A DNA stretch of 64,000 nt from Sporosarcina ureae (GCF_002109325.1 NZ_CP015348.1:2109501-2173500); one strand, 5' to 3'; positions 35,756 through 44,265 are shown, counted from the stretch's first letter. Program-made: numbers and translations. The notes: generated from the sequence alone by a model not told the origin.

Positions 35756-35977
35756 TTATTGAACTGTATAATTTTTGTGTGCGACGACAGTCATGTTGGA
35801 AGCTGCTCCAATATTTTCAGCGTCTTGTTCAGAAATTTTTACAATGACGGAGTTTTCAAGGATTTTGTGTATAGTCCCGGAAACTTCATAATCATTACGG
35901 TTGAAAGATATGACTTCGTCTACATACCGTGATGCTACAAAATCAGAAACTGGACGATCTTTTCGTGGGAATGCCAA
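35756..35977 (-). CDS. DUF2187 (YkvS-like) small protein
   Basis: 73-aa protein with a KOW-like beta-barrel pattern: VDEVISFNRNDYEVSGTIHKI, then NSVIVKI and VVAHKNY, as in YkvS-type DUF2187 proteins of unknown function. Start chosen at TTG 35977, 9 nt after AAGGAG; the longer ORF start abuts the ribosome site. Monocistronic, with an extended -10 promoter and a terminator. Confidence 0.75.
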   Translation of the reverse strand: MAFPRKDRPVSDFVASRYVDEVISFNRNDYEVSGTIHKILENSVIVKISEQDAENIGAASNMTVVAHKNYTVQ

Positions 35978-36069
35978 TCGAATCAACTCCTTCAGTAGTG
36001 TGGAATTTAGTCTGTCGCAATTTGTCAGTAAAACAAAACGGAAAATGCGTACAATAGCTTACTAGATCT

Positions 36070-36078
36070 AGTATAACA
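36070..36078 (-). promoter_or_regulatory. Extended -10 promoter of DUF2187 gene
   Basis: TGTTATACT on the minus strand (TGnTATACT). No good -35, as is usual for extended -10 promoters. Confidence 0.5.
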
Positions 36079-36215
36079 CATTTCGGGAAATTATTCATCA
36101 TACTAGAACTTTGTCGATTGGGCAAGTATTTTGTATAATCATTTGATGAAGTAGAAAGTATTGATCGTTATAGATAGAAGCTGACGTGATATACTACATC
36201 ATATAAATCAATTGG

Positions 36216-36244
36216 TTGACATTATACCTCTGGGGGTATATTAT
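36216..36244 (+). promoter_or_regulatory. cstR promoter with embedded operator 1
   Basis: TTGACA (36216-36221), 17-bp spacer, TATTAT (36239-36244). The spacer holds TATACCTCTGGGGGTATA (36223-36240), a CsoR/CstR-type GC-rich dyad with TATACC/GGTATA arms. The repressor would block RNA polymerase directly. Confidence 0.8.
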
Positions 36245-36272
36245 TAGGATAACATATAGGAGGTTGAGCGAT

Positions 36273-36536
36273 ATGGAGTATGATGACAAAGTCAAAAATC
36301 GTTTGAAGCGTCTAGAGGGTCAAATCAAAGGCGTCTTGCGTATGATGGAAGAGGGCAAGGACTGTAAAGAAGTGATCACGCAATTATCAGCCAGTCGTTC
36401 TGCTATTGATCGTACAATTGGCGTAATCGTTAGTTCCAACTTGATTGCCTGTATTGAAAACTTAGACGAAGCAGATGAACGCACACATGAATCTATTATT
36501 AGTGAAGCCGTGGATCTTCTAGTAAAGAGTCGATGA
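36273..36536 (+). CDS. cstR: CstR-type persulfide-sensing repressor (CsoR family)
   Basis: 87-aa all-helical DUF156/CsoR-family repressor. Cysteines fall at positions 31 and 60, exactly those used by S. aureus CstR to form di- and trisulfide bridges. The CsoR copper-ligand His is replaced by Asn56 (SSNLIAC), so copper sensing is unlikely. AGGAGGT precedes the ATG at 36273. It heads a sulfide-detoxification cluster and has operator dyads in front of itself, DsrE and the TusA-rhodanese gene. Hydropersulfides should derepress all three. Confidence 0.9.
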   Translation: MEYDDKVKNRLKRLEGQIKGVLRMMEEGKDCKEVITQLSASRSAIDRTIGVIVSSNLIACIENLDEADERTHESIISEAVDLLVKSR

Positions 36537-36561
36537 GCAACATCACTTGACTCTTTTTTTT
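36524..36561 (+). terminator. Terminator/attenuator after cstR
   Basis: AAAGAGTC / GACTCTTT with an inner GATG/CATC stem and an eight-T run. The cstR stop lies within the hairpin. Downstream genes have their own promoter/operator. Confidence 0.8.
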
Positions 36562-36567
36562 ATAGCA

Positions 36568-36590
36568 TATAATATACCCCCATAGGTATT
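36568..36590 (+). promoter_or_regulatory. CstR operator 2 with -10 element
   Basis: TATACCCCCATAGGTATT (36573-36590), directly after TATAAT (36568-36573); TTGACT at 36547 is a suboptimally spaced -35. Same arms as operator 1. Confidence 0.7.
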
Positions 36591-36626
36591 TAGCAAAATG
36601 ATTTTCAAATAGAAGGAGACGAGAGC

Positions 36627-37106
36627 ATGACAGAGCAAAAGAAAACAACGATTGTATTATTTAGTGGGGATTACGATAAAGTGATGGCGGCTTATATTAT
36701 CGCGAACGGCGCAGCGGCATATGATCATGAAGTAACAATTTTCCATACGTTTTGGGGATTGAACGCATTGCGCAAAGATGAACCGATTAAAAGTAATAAA
36801 AGTTTCATTGAAAAGGCGTTCGGTAAAATGATGCCGCGTGGAGCAGATAAAATGGGATTATCGCAAATGAACTTTGCAGGAATGGGTCCTAAGATGATCA
36901 AGCAAGTAATGAAAAAGCATAACGCGATGACATTACCACAACTGATCGATATGGCAATAGAGCAGGACGTACGATTGATTGCCTGTACGATGACAATGGA
37001 TTTGCTAGGACTGAATGAAGGAGAGCTTCTACAAGAAGTGGAGTATGGCGGTGTGGCAGCTTACTTAGGTGAGGCGCAAGATGGTCAAGTGAACTTGTTT
37101 ATTTAA
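36627..37106 (+). CDS. DsrE/DsrF-like sulfur carrier protein
   Basis: 159-aa DsrE-family (DrsE2-like) protein with the conserved Cys in LIACTMTMDLLG (residues ~117-128). Such proteins relay persulfide sulfur together with TusA and rhodanese; in S. aureus CstA the DsrE domain is fused to those, here it is a separate gene. An N-terminal IVLFSGDYDKVMAAYIIANG strand-turn-helix fits the fold. AGAAGGAG upstream. Controlled by operator 2. Confidence 0.85.
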   Translation: MTEQKKTTIVLFSGDYDKVMAAYIIANGAAAYDHEVTIFHTFWGLNALRKDEPIKSNKSFIEKAFGKMMPRGADKMGLSQMNFAGMGPKMIKQVMKKHNAMTLPQLIDMAIEQDVRLIACTMTMDLLGLNEGELLQEVEYGGVAAYLGEAQDGQVNLFI

Positions 37107-37122
37107 TTTTTTTATACAAATG

Positions 37123-37140
37123 AATACCCCCGGGTGTATA
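37123..37140 (+). promoter_or_regulatory. CstR operator 3
   Basis: AATACCCCCGGGTGTATA, a third GC-rich dyad of the same design, ends next to the GGAGGAG ribosome site of the TusA-rhodanese gene. No clear promoter was found with it, so it may act as a roadblock or serve an unseen start. Confidence 0.6.
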
Positions 37141-37151
37141 GGAGGAGTACA

Positions 37152-37730
37152 ATGATTCAGTCAGATAACGTGTTAGATGCAAAAGGGCTTGCTTGTCCAA
37201 TGCCGATTGTGAGGACGAGAAAGATGATGAAAGAGATGGATGACGGTCAAGTGCTCGAAGTCCAGTCGACAGATTCAGGGACCACGGCAGATTTACAGGC
37301 ATGGGCGGAAAGTGTGGGGCATCAATACGTCGGTAATGTGAAAGAAGCTGATGTATGGCGCCACTTCGTACGAAAAGCGGGTCAGGAAGATCAGTCACAA
37401 AAAGAATATCCAGTTACAGTCGACAATAATGAGTTGTTAGATCAACTGCAACACCCTGATGCTGTGTTACTAGACGTTCGCGAAGAAGCAGAATACGCAT
37501 TTGCTCATATACCTGGTGCCCTATCCATACCTCTTGGCCAATTGGATGAACGAATGTCGTACTTCAGTAAAGACAAGAAGCTCTTCGTTGTATGCCGAAC
37601 AGGTAACCGCAGTGATATGGCATGTCAAAAACTAGTGGCAAAGGGTTTTGAAGATGTCACGAATGTAATTCCTGGTATGTCAAAATGGAATGGTGAAATA
37701 GAAAATACAGTAGGGGGTATGAATAAATGA
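37152..37730 (+). CDS. TusA-rhodanese fusion sulfurtransferase (CstA-like)
   Basis: 192-aa two-domain protein. Residues ~5-75 are TusA ([17 protein letters not shown] with the CPxP sulfur-carrying Cys). Residues ~95-190 are a rhodanese domain with active-site loop VVCRTGNRS. It moves persulfide sulfur in the cytoplasm. The domain pair is related to CstA, which also includes DsrE; here DsrE is the preceding gene. GGAGGAG is 4 nt before the ATG. Overlaps the next gene by 4 nt. Confidence 0.85.
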   Translation: MIQSDNVLDAKGLACPMPIVRTRKMMKEMDDGQVLEVQSTDSGTTADLQAWAESVGHQYVGNVKEADVWRHFVRKAGQEDQSQKEYPVTVDNNELLDQLQHPDAVLLDVREEAEYAFAHIPGALSIPLGQLDERMSYFSKDKKLFVVCRTGNRSDMACQKLVAKGFEDVTNVIPGMSKWNGEIENTVGGMNK

Positions 37731-38848
37731 GAATCATTCAATCAAGTGAAGTAGCAAAGCGCGTTATTGCGAAAGAGTCATTATTCATTTTGGATGTTCG
37801 AAATGAAACTGCATTTGAAGATTGGAAAATCGAAGGTGACCAAGTGCGCTATTTAAACGTACCGTACTTTGATTTATTGGATGGCATCGAAGAAATTGAA
37901 GACCAATTGCCAAAAGATGAGGAGATCCTAGTAGTCTGTGCTAAAGAAGGTTCGTCCGTCATGGTGGCGGAAATCCTTGAAGAAGCAGGCTATTCAGTAG
38001 GCTATCTTTCAGGAGGAATGAAAGCGTGGAGCGAGTATTTGGAGCCGGTGAAGATTGCCGATTTGAAATCAGGTGGTGAGCTCTATCAATTCGTCCGTCT
38101 TGGTAAAGGGTGTCTTTCCTATATGGTCATATCAGGCGGAGAAGCGGCAATCATTGACGCGACGCGGATGACAGATGTGTTTATGGACTTTGCTACGCAA
38201 CGCGGTGTGAAGATCACAAATGTACTCGATACGCACTTGCATGCGGATCACATTTCAGGTGGTCGTCAGATTGCAAAAGCAACGGGGGCAACGTACTGGC
38301 TACCGCCAAAAGATGCAGAAGAAGTCGTATTTGAATATGCTGCATTAGAAGGCGATACGTCGATTCAAGTAGGTGATACTAAAATTGATATTCAAGCACT
38401 TTATTCGCCAGGACACACTATTGGTTCGACTTCATTTATTGTCGATGATAGCTATTTGATGACCGGTGATATTCTGTTCATTGATTCGATTGGACGTCCG
38501 GATTTGGCAGGATTGGCAGAAGATTGGGTAGGCGACTTACGTGAGTCCTTGTATAGTCGTTATAAAGAATTGTCAGAAGAACTAACGGTTTTACCGGCTC
38601 ACTTCATGATTATAGATGAGTTGAATGAAGACGGCAGCGTGTCGGAAAAGCTTGGCGTGTTGTATAAGCAAAACCACGGCTTGAGCATTGAAGATGAAAA
38701 AGAGTTCAGAGAATTAGTCACGGGGAACTTGCCTCCGCAACCGAACGCGTATCAGGAAATACGACAGATGAATATGGGGAAAATCCAACCTGACGAAGAA
38801 ACGCAACGTGAGATGGAGATTGGCCCGAATCGCTGTGCGGTACGGTAA
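37727..38848 (+). CDS. Rhodanese-MBL persulfide dioxygenase/sulfurtransferase (CstB-like)
   Basis: 373-aa protein. Residues 1-~105 are a rhodanese-like domain (FILDVRNE.., loop VVCAKEGSS). Residues ~115-373 are a metallo-beta-lactamase-fold ETHE1-type dioxygenase with iron ligands in THLHADH (~168-174), SPGHT (~227) and LTGD-like MTGD (~244), then LPAHF. It oxidises persulfide to sulfite or thiosulfate. In S. aureus CstB the MBL domain comes first; here the rhodanese domain is N-terminal. ATGA overlap with the preceding gene. Confidence 0.85.
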   Translation: MRIIQSSEVAKRVIAKESLFILDVRNETAFEDWKIEGDQVRYLNVPYFDLLDGIEEIEDQLPKDEEILVVCAKEGSSVMVAEILEEAGYSVGYLSGGMKAWSEYLEPVKIADLKSGGELYQFVRLGKGCLSYMVISGGEAAIIDATRMTDVFMDFATQRGVKITNVLDTHLHADHISGGRQIAKATGATYWLPPKDAEEVVFEYAALEGDTSIQVGDTKIDIQALYSPGHTIGSTSFIVDDSYLMTGDILFIDSIGRPDLAGLAEDWVGDLRESLYSRYKELSEELTVLPAHFMIIDELNEDGSVSEKLGVLYKQNHGLSIEDEKEFRELVTGNLPPQPNAYQEIRQMNMGKIQPDEETQREMEIGPNRCAVR

Positions 38849-38905
38849 ATAGTTATATTAAATCAGCTGTAAAACAATAACCCACATTAAAAGGAGAAGA
38901 TAAAT

Positions 38906-39133
38906 ATGAGTTCAACAACATTTTTAGACGCAAAAGGGCTGGCGTGTCCAATGCCGATCGTACGTGCAAAGAAAGCAATGAAGGATATGCAAACAGGAGA
39001 TGTTCTGGAGATTCATACGACAGACAAAGGATCGGTATCCGACCTGACAGCATGGGCGGCTTCTGGTAATCATGAAATAAAAGACCAGCAACAAGAGTCC
39101 GATGTCTTTAAATTTTGGATCCAAAAAGGGTAA
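38906..39133 (+). CDS. TusA family sulfur carrier
   Basis: 75-aa TusA/SirA-like protein with [19 protein letters not shown]; the Cys of CPMP carries persulfide. Nearly identical in this part to the TusA domain of the fusion at 37152, suggesting local duplication. AAGGAGAAG precedes the ATG. Follows the CstB-like gene after 57 nt. Confidence 0.9.
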   Translation: MSSTTFLDAKGLACPMPIVRAKKAMKDMQTGDVLEIHTTDKGSVSDLTAWAASGNHEIKDQQQESDVFKFWIQKG

Positions 39134-39190
39134 ACTTAGGGTAGAGGGAATGGCTGTCTCCCTCTTTCATCAGGAAGAAGGGAGAACATC

Positions 39191-39967
39191 ATGACCATTC
39201 CATTTATTATTACGATCTTCCTCATTGGACTCGTCGGCTCGTTCCTTTCCGGAATGATGGGAATCGGGGGCGCGATTGTCAAATATCCAATGTTGTTATT
39301 TATTCCTGCACTACTTGGTTTTACTGCGTTTACACCACATGAAGTAGCTGGTATAACTGCAGTTGAAGTATTCTTTGCGTCACTTTCAGGAGTTTTGGCG
39401 TACCGAAAAAGTAATCTGATTTTGAAGCCACTTGTTCTTTATATGGGGATTAGTGTGTTGATCGGCAGTGTGATCGGCGGTGCAGGTTCCAGCATGCTAT
39501 CAGAAGCGACTGTAAATATCGTCTATGGTATTCTGGCTGTGCTTGCGGCAATTATGATGTTTATTCCGAAAAAGGGGTTGGATGATCAGCCGATTGAAGA
39601 AATTACATTTAATCGCATCATAGCTTCCAGTGCGGCATTCATTGTTGGATTGGCAGCGGGAATCGTTGGAGCTGGTGGTGCATTTATCATGGTACCGATT
39701 ATGCTCGTCATCCTAAAGATCCCAACACGCGTTACAATTGCTACATCATTGGCCATCACATTACTATCATCAGTAGGTTCGGCGTCAGGTAAATTCTTCA
39801 CTGGGCAAGTGCCGTACGGACCTGCTCTCGTTATGATAATCGCAAGCATTATCGCAGCTCCAATCGGTGTGAAAGTCAGCCGTAGAGTAAACACCAAAGT
39901 CCTACAAAGCATCCTTGCCGTTCTCATTATGGCATCGGCCGTGAAGATTTGGTGGGATATATTCTAA
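39191..39967 (+). CDS. TauE/SafE family sulfite/organosulfonate exporter
   Basis: 258-aa membrane protein with eight or so TM helices and two related halves (SFLSGMMGIGGAIVKYPMLLF; GLAAGIVGAGGAFIMVPIMLVI), characteristic of TauE. In cst operons it probably exports sulfite made by the persulfide dioxygenase. AGAAGGGAG precedes the ATG. Last gene of the CstR-controlled cluster, closed by a terminator. Confidence 0.9.
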   Translation: MTIPFIITIFLIGLVGSFLSGMMGIGGAIVKYPMLLFIPALLGFTAFTPHEVAGITAVEVFFASLSGVLAYRKSNLILKPLVLYMGISVLIGSVIGGAGSSMLSEATVNIVYGILAVLAAIMMFIPKKGLDDQPIEEITFNRIIASSAAFIVGLAAGIVGAGGAFIMVPIMLVILKIPTRVTIATSLAITLLSSVGSASGKFFTGQVPYGPALVMIIASIIAAPIGVKVSRRVNTKVLQSILAVLIMASAVKIWWDIF

Positions 39968-39977
39968 TAAAATCAAC

Positions 39978-40020
39978 ATCGCCAGAACATCGTTCATTGA
40001 ACATGTTTCTGGCGATTTTT
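39978..40020 (+). terminator. Terminator of the cst-like cluster
   Basis: ATCGCCAGAA / TTCTGGCGAT stem with an inner CAT/ATG, then five Ts. Confidence 0.9.
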
Positions 40021-40146
40021 AGTGAAGTGGCAAGTGGAAAAACTTCACACGTCACTAACATTAGATTAACGGTGGTTTCACTGTTCCATTTTTCATGTCA
40101 ACATGTCAAAACTTATACTAATTTCAAAACATTCTATTAAATTACC

Positions 40147-40175
40147 TTGCAATAGACTCGGAATAGCCGTATACT
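40147..40175 (+). promoter_or_regulatory. Promoter of SAM-riboswitch metY transcript
   Basis: TTGCAA (40147-40152), 17-bp spacer, TATACT (40170-40175). Confidence 0.75.
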
Positions 40176-40205
40176 ATTTTTCAACGATGGAAAACGAATA
40201 GACAC

Positions 40206-40312
40206 ACTCTTATCAAGAGCGGCGGAGGGATTAGGCCCTGTGATGCCCGGCAACCGGCGAAAGCAAAGGTGCTACTTCCTACAAACTATAAGTAGTTTGG
40301 AAGATAAGGGAG
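40206..40312 (+). ncRNA. SAM-I (S-box) riboswitch aptamer
   Basis: The S-box hallmark CTCTTATCAAGAGCGGCGGA followed by GGGATTAGGCCC, GATGCCCGGCAACC and GCAAAGGTGC is present in order. P1 forms between CTTATC (40209-40214) and GATAAG (40302-40307). A terminator follows at 40330. With SAM bound, transcription of metY should stop. Confidence 0.97.
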
Positions 40313-40329
40313 GAATAAGCGAAAGCGCA

Positions 40330-40360
40330 GCCCTCTTCTTATTAGGAAGAAGGGTTTTTT
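40330..40360 (+). terminator. SAM riboswitch terminator
   Basis: GCCCTCTTCTT..AGGAAGAAGGG hairpin (minor mismatch) and six Ts, just after the aptamer. Confidence 0.85.
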
Positions 40361-40366
40361 GTGTAC

Positions 40367-40530
40367 CTAAGTGCCCTCTTGCACTTTTCTTGTGTCTAGT
40401 TCCAGAGGGCAGCTGCTCGGGACGTTTCGGTCTAAACGAAAAGGAGAAGAACACTCCTTTGCGTTCAGCCCTCCAACGCCTGTCGCAGCTAAGCGCCCTC
40501 TGCCGCTTTTCGAGTGTTCCATCGATACAT
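40367..40530. repeat. 121-bp-type structured repeat in the metY leader
   Basis: CTAAGTGCCCTC at 40367 and CTAAGCGCCCTC at 40489 are 122 bp apart. They belong to the repeat family at 63194-63475 (CTAAGCGCCACCTTTCACTTTTGTGTCATCCAGTT-type). The first unit pairs GCCCTC with GAGGGC. It lies between the riboswitch terminator and the metY ribosome site, so every full-length transcript carries it. Confidence 0.7.
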
Positions 40531-40550
40531 GATAAAAAAGGGGAATGGTT

Positions 40551-41831
40551 ATGACGAATTTACAGCCAGAAACGATTTTATTACATGGAGGGCAAAAGCC
40601 GGATCCGGAGTCGGGTTCACGTGCGTTGCCAATTCATCGTACGACTTCTTATGTATTCAGAGACACGGAACATGCTCAAAACTTATTTGCCTTAAAAGAA
40701 GCAGGCAATATCTATACACGTATCACGAACCCGACAGTAGCTGTTTTCGAAGAGCGCGTTGCACAGCTTGAAGGAGGGACTGCGGCGGTTGCGTTGTCTT
40801 CCGGAATGGCGGCCATTGCGTTCTCTATTATGAACATTGCCGAAGCTGGCGATGAAATTGTTGCAGCTAGCAATCTGTACGGTGGTACATACAACTTATT
40901 CGCTGTGACATTACCGCGTTACGGTATTACTGTAAAGTTTGTTGATGCTTCTGACCCGAAGAATTTTGAAGCAGCCATTACGGATAAAACAAAAGCCTTG
41001 TTTGCAGAAACTATCGGTAACCCAAGCTTGCAGGTTCTGGATGTGGAAGCTGTTGCGAATATCGCGCATGAAAATGGGATTCCATTGCTTGTCGATAATA
41101 CATTCCCATCTCCATATGGCTCGAATCCGATTGAATTCGGTGCGGACGTTGTTATTCATTCAGCAACGAAATGGATTGGTGGGCATGGTACGACAATTGG
41201 TGGAGTAGCGGTCGATGCAGGTAAATTTGACTGGACGCAAGGAAGATTCCCTGGGTTCACAGAGCCTGATGAGTCTTACCATGGCTTACGTTACGGTATC
41301 GACACTGCAGCGGCTGCTTTCGCAACAAAACTGCGTGTGCAATTGCTAAGAGACTTTGGTCCATGTCTAGCTCCTGACAGTGCATTCAACTTGTTGCAAG
41401 GCCTAGAAACACTTCATTTACGCGTACCTCGCCACAATGAAAATGCGCAGAAAGTGGCGGCATTCCTGCAAGGTCATGATGCAGTAGAATGGGTGACATA
41501 TACGGGTCTTGAAGATCATCCTACAGCGGAACTGGCTACTAAACACTTGAAGAACGGGTACGGCTCCATCATTGTATTTGGAATAAAAGGTGGTCGCGAT
41601 GCAGGTCGCGAAGTTATCGATAATGTGGAGATTTGGTCTCATGTCGCGAACGTTGGGGATGCAAAGTCGTTGATCATCCATCCAGCTTCGACTACACATC
41701 AACAGTTATCGGCAGAGGATTTGAAAAACTCGGGTGTAAGCGAAGAACTAATCCGTCTATCAGTCGGATTGGAATCGGCAGAGGATATTATTGCGGATTT
41801 GAAACAAGCAATTGAAAAAGCATCAAATTGA
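40551..41831 (+). CDS. metY: O-acetylhomoserine sulfhydrylase (MetY)
   Basis: 426-aa PLP enzyme of the Cys/Met metabolism family that joins sulfide to O-acetylhomoserine, giving homocysteine. The ~425-430-aa length and the extra insert around GHGTTIGGVAVDAGKF separate MetY from the ~380-aa MetB/MetC enzymes. The PLP lysine is in HSATKWIGG (~residue 206), with phosphate-binding SSGMAA (~86). Start is ATG 40551, 7 nt after AAAAAGGGG; ATG 40545 is too close. Controlled by the SAM riboswitch. Its position beside the sulfide-detox cluster suggests paired use and disposal of sulfide. Confidence 0.95.
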   Translation: MTNLQPETILLHGGQKPDPESGSRALPIHRTTSYVFRDTEHAQNLFALKEAGNIYTRITNPTVAVFEERVAQLEGGTAAVALSSGMAAIAFSIMNIAEAGDEIVAASNLYGGTYNLFAVTLPRYGITVKFVDASDPKNFEAAITDKTKALFAETIGNPSLQVLDVEAVANIAHENGIPLLVDNTFPSPYGSNPIEFGADVVIHSATKWIGGHGTTIGGVAVDAGKFDWTQGRFPGFTEPDESYHGLRYGIDTAAAAFATKLRVQLLRDFGPCLAPDSAFNLLQGLETLHLRVPRHNENAQKVAAFLQGHDAVEWVTYTGLEDHPTAELATKHLKNGYGSIIVFGIKGGRDAGREVIDNVEIWSHVANVGDAKSLIIHPASTTHQQLSAEDLKNSGVSEELIRLSVGLESAEDIIADLKQAIEKASN

Positions 41832-41837
41832 TATACA

Positions 41838-41880
41838 AAAAAGGAACACCTCGCAAATTTGCGTTGGTGTTCCTTTTTTT
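41838..41880 (+). terminator. Bidirectional terminator
   Basis: AAAAAGGAACACC / GGTGTTCCTTTTT with an inner CGCAAATTTGCG palindrome; serves metY and the convergent BCCT gene. Confidence 0.95.
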
Positions 41881-43369
41881 ACTTGCGTTTTATTCGTTTT
41901 CGTTCGTCCTTCAATGATTTGAACAGGGAAGTAACCATCATAATCAGTATAATGGAGAATGGCAAAGCGGCAATAATAATGACGTTTTGCAATGCGTCCA
42001 ATCCACCCACATAAAGTAGGATAATTGCGATGGAAGATTGAATGACACCCCATACAATTTTTAAATTATTAGGTGGAGTCAATGAACCGTACGACGACTG
42101 CATGCCGAGTACAAATGTAGCCGAATCCGCTGAAGTAATGAAGAATGATGTAATCAGCAAGATGGCGATGATGGAAATCACAAATGACCAAGGTAGTCCA
42201 CTGAACATCTCAAAGATTGTCAGTTCAGTTGCGCTTGAAGCCAGGTCGATAATGCCTGCTTTTTGTGTTTCGATCGCTGTAGTACCGAATGCTGCGAACC
42301 AAACCATACTCAATACTGTAGGTACAACGAGTACGCCAATCATGAACTCGCGAATCGTTCTGCCTTTTGAAACGCGTGCAATGAACATACCGACAAATGG
42401 TGACCAAGCTATCCACCAAGACCAGTAGAAAAGCGTCCAGTCATTGAGCCATGAGCGATTTTCAGGCGTCAGCGGTGCTGTACGGAAACTCATTCGAATC
42501 AGATGTTCCAAGTACCCTCCGATAGAATCAGTGAACATGTTGAAGATTAATAATGTTGGGCCGAGCGCGATAATGAAGATTAACAAAGCTAATGCCAATA
42601 TCATATTGGTATTGGATAAAATCCTTATTCCTTTTCCAAGTCCACTCCATGCGGAAATCATGAATAATACCGTCACTATTGCGATGATGACGAACTGTGA
42701 CCAGAATCCAATTGGGATATTGAATAAGTAATTGAGTCCGGCGTTAATCTGAACCGCACCGAATCCAAGTGATGTAGCTACACCAAAAACAGTAGCGAAT
42801 ATCGCGAATACGTCAATAACCGTCCCTAGTTTTCCGTCCACACGGTCACCAAAGATTGGACGAAGTGTTGCGGAGATTAAGCCGGGTTGCCCTTTACGGA
42901 ACTGGAAGTACGCTAATGCTAAAGCCGTCATACCGTAAACGGACCACGCATGGAATCCCCAGTGGAAAAATGTTTCGCGCATTGCTTCTTTATAAGCGGC
43001 TTTCGTTTCAGGAGCTGTTGTAGCAGGGTCTACTGCATAATGCGATAGTGGTTCTGCTGCCCCATAGAATACAAGACCGATCCCCATACCTGCTGAAAAT
43101 AACATAGCAAGCCATGAAAATAATGAAAATTGTGGTCTATCCGTATCTTTCCCCAATCGGATTCTACCGATCGGACTGAATATTAAATATACTGAAACGA
43201 AGAACAACATGGAAACAGTTAGTAAATAGTACCAACCAAATGAATTTGAAATAAAGTTCTTTATAGTAGATGTGATTTCTTCGAAGTGCACGGGCGCAAT
43301 CACGCCGTAACCGACTGCCAATACGACAGCCACTAACGTAATATAGAATGATATCGATACTTTTTTCAT
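41879..43369 (-). CDS. BCCT family glycine betaine/osmolyte transporter
   Basis: 496-aa betaine-choline-carnitine transporter with 12 TM helices. The Na+/substrate motif GMGIGLVFYGAAEP (~residues 94-107) and the family signature WSWWIAWSPFVGMFIARVSKGRT (~316-338) are clear, as in OpuD/BetL. It imports compatible solutes with Na+. AAGGAGG precedes the ATG on the minus strand. A sigma-B-type promoter lies 85 bp upstream, consistent with induction by salt or general stress. Confidence 0.92.
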   Translation of the reverse strand: MKKVSISFYITLVAVVLAVGYGVIAPVHFEEITSTIKNFISNSFGWYYLLTVSMLFFVSVYLIFSPIGRIRLGKDTDRPQFSLFSWLAMLFSAGMGIGLVFYGAAEPLSHYAVDPATTAPETKAAYKEAMRETFFHWGFHAWSVYGMTALALAYFQFRKGQPGLISATLRPIFGDRVDGKLGTVIDVFAIFATVFGVATSLGFGAVQINAGLNYLFNIPIGFWSQFVIIAIVTVLFMISAWSGLGKGIRILSNTNMILALALLIFIIALGPTLLIFNMFTDSIGGYLEHLIRMSFRTAPLTPENRSWLNDWTLFYWSWWIAWSPFVGMFIARVSKGRTIREFMIGVLVVPTVLSMVWFAAFGTTAIETQKAGIIDLASSATELTIFEMFSGLPWSFVISIIAILLITSFFITSADSATFVLGMQSSYGSLTPPNNLKIVWGVIQSSIAIILLYVGGLDALQNVIIIAALPFSIILIMMVTSLFKSLKDERKRIKRK

Positions 43370-43453
43370 ATGTCCTCCTTATATTTCATGTAGTCCCACG
43401 TTGGAGCTGAATAATTGCATCGTCTTCGTAAAATTACAGACATACACTTAACA

Positions 43454-43478
43454 CTACCCACATTCGTAGCGTGTAAAC
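43454..43478 (-). promoter_or_regulatory. Sigma-B-like promoter of BCCT transporter
   Basis: Minus strand GTTTAC - 13 bp - GGGTAG; five of six consensus bases at each element. The rest of the gap 43370-43731 is AT-rich and holds the promoter of the divergent small gene (TGTTATACT near 43691-43699). Confidence 0.65.
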
Positions 43479-43731
43479 GTTAAAATTTTTACATGTCCTT
43501 TACGGTCTTATTACTACAATGATTCATAGTAAGAAAAATTTTTCTCACGCACAGATGCGGGATTCGACTATATACTGGATTATTTTTACGGAACTTCGTG
43601 TCGGATGCATTGTGACAGTGTACAACACTTGGTGAAGAATTTCCACGTATAGCAGTGTGTAGTGTTCGTGTAACGTAGAAAGTACAGCCGTGTTATACTA
43701 AAGAAACAAAAGATATGAGGAGGAGACTACC

Positions 43732-43908
43732 ATGCAATATTCACAACCTAAAATGCTTCAGCTTGTAAAACATAGTCCCGAGTTGAACAGACGTTTGAAA
43801 GAAATCATGAAAGAACACGAACTTGAAAAAAGCTTTGCTTTAAAAGCACTCTATCACGCAGAAGTGAAAGACGGCGGAGTGTACCAGCGAGATTATCAGG
43901 AACTGTAA
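43732..43908 (+). CDS. Small soluble protein, unknown (58 aa)
   Basis: 58-codon ORF with AGGAGGAG 6 nt before its ATG, an extended -10 (TGTTATACT) about 33 bp upstream and its own terminator. The sequence is charged and helical (PELNRRLKEIMKEHELEKSF) with no Cys and no TM segment. No family recognised. The complete promoter-to-terminator unit makes it a convincing gene. Confidence 0.75.
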   Translation: MQYSQPKMLQLVKHSPELNRRLKEIMKEHELEKSFALKALYHAEVKDGGVYQRDYQEL

Positions 43909-43952
43909 GCTTTTACTCGATGATATGGCTTGAAATAAAATAAACAGTATTC

Positions 43953-43992
43953 AAAAAAAGACCAATGAAAGAAATCTTTCATTGGTCTTTTA
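43953..43992 (+). terminator. Terminator of the 58-aa protein gene
   Basis: AAAAGACCAATGAAAGA / TCTTTCATTGGTCTTTT, perfect stem with a 2-nt core loop. Confidence 0.95.
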
Positions 43993-44033
43993 TACTATTC
44001 TTTTAAAATAACCAAAAGTAGCAAGCAAGCTTG

Positions 44034-44042
44034 TGATATACT
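44034..44042 (+). promoter_or_regulatory. Extended -10 promoter of the B12 operon
   Basis: TGATATACT (TGnTATACT), about 28 bp before the riboswitch. No convincing -35. Confidence 0.55.
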
Positions 44043-44069
44043 ATTGTAAAATTGAATAGAATATTTTGG

Positions 44070-44265
44070 TTCTTTACATTACTGTAAAGATGAAAAAGGA
44101 AACAGGTGAAATTCCTGTACGGTCCGGCCACTGTAAATGGGAAGTATCTTCAGAATACCACTGGTGAAAAACTGGGAAGGTTGAAGATGTGATGATCCAT
44201 AAGTCAGGAGACTTGCCAAAATAACATGCGTTACGCCTCCCAGGAAGAGGTATGCATATTGTATT
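44070..44265 (+). ncRNA. Cobalamin (adenosylcobalamin) riboswitch
   Basis: Conserved elements in order: ACAGGTGAAATTCCTGTACGG (44102-44122), CCGGCCACTGTAA (44123-44136) and the B12 box AAGTCAGGAGACTTGCC (44201-44217), followed by a small hairpin region (GCGTTACGCCTCCC..GGAAGAGG). A terminator lies ~45 nt downstream. Cobalamin binding should switch the operon off. Confidence 0.95.

Noticed and set aside
40240-40554. 104-codon ORF in the metY leader
   Set aside because: It runs through the SAM riboswitch, its terminator and a structured repeat, so it is not a gene.
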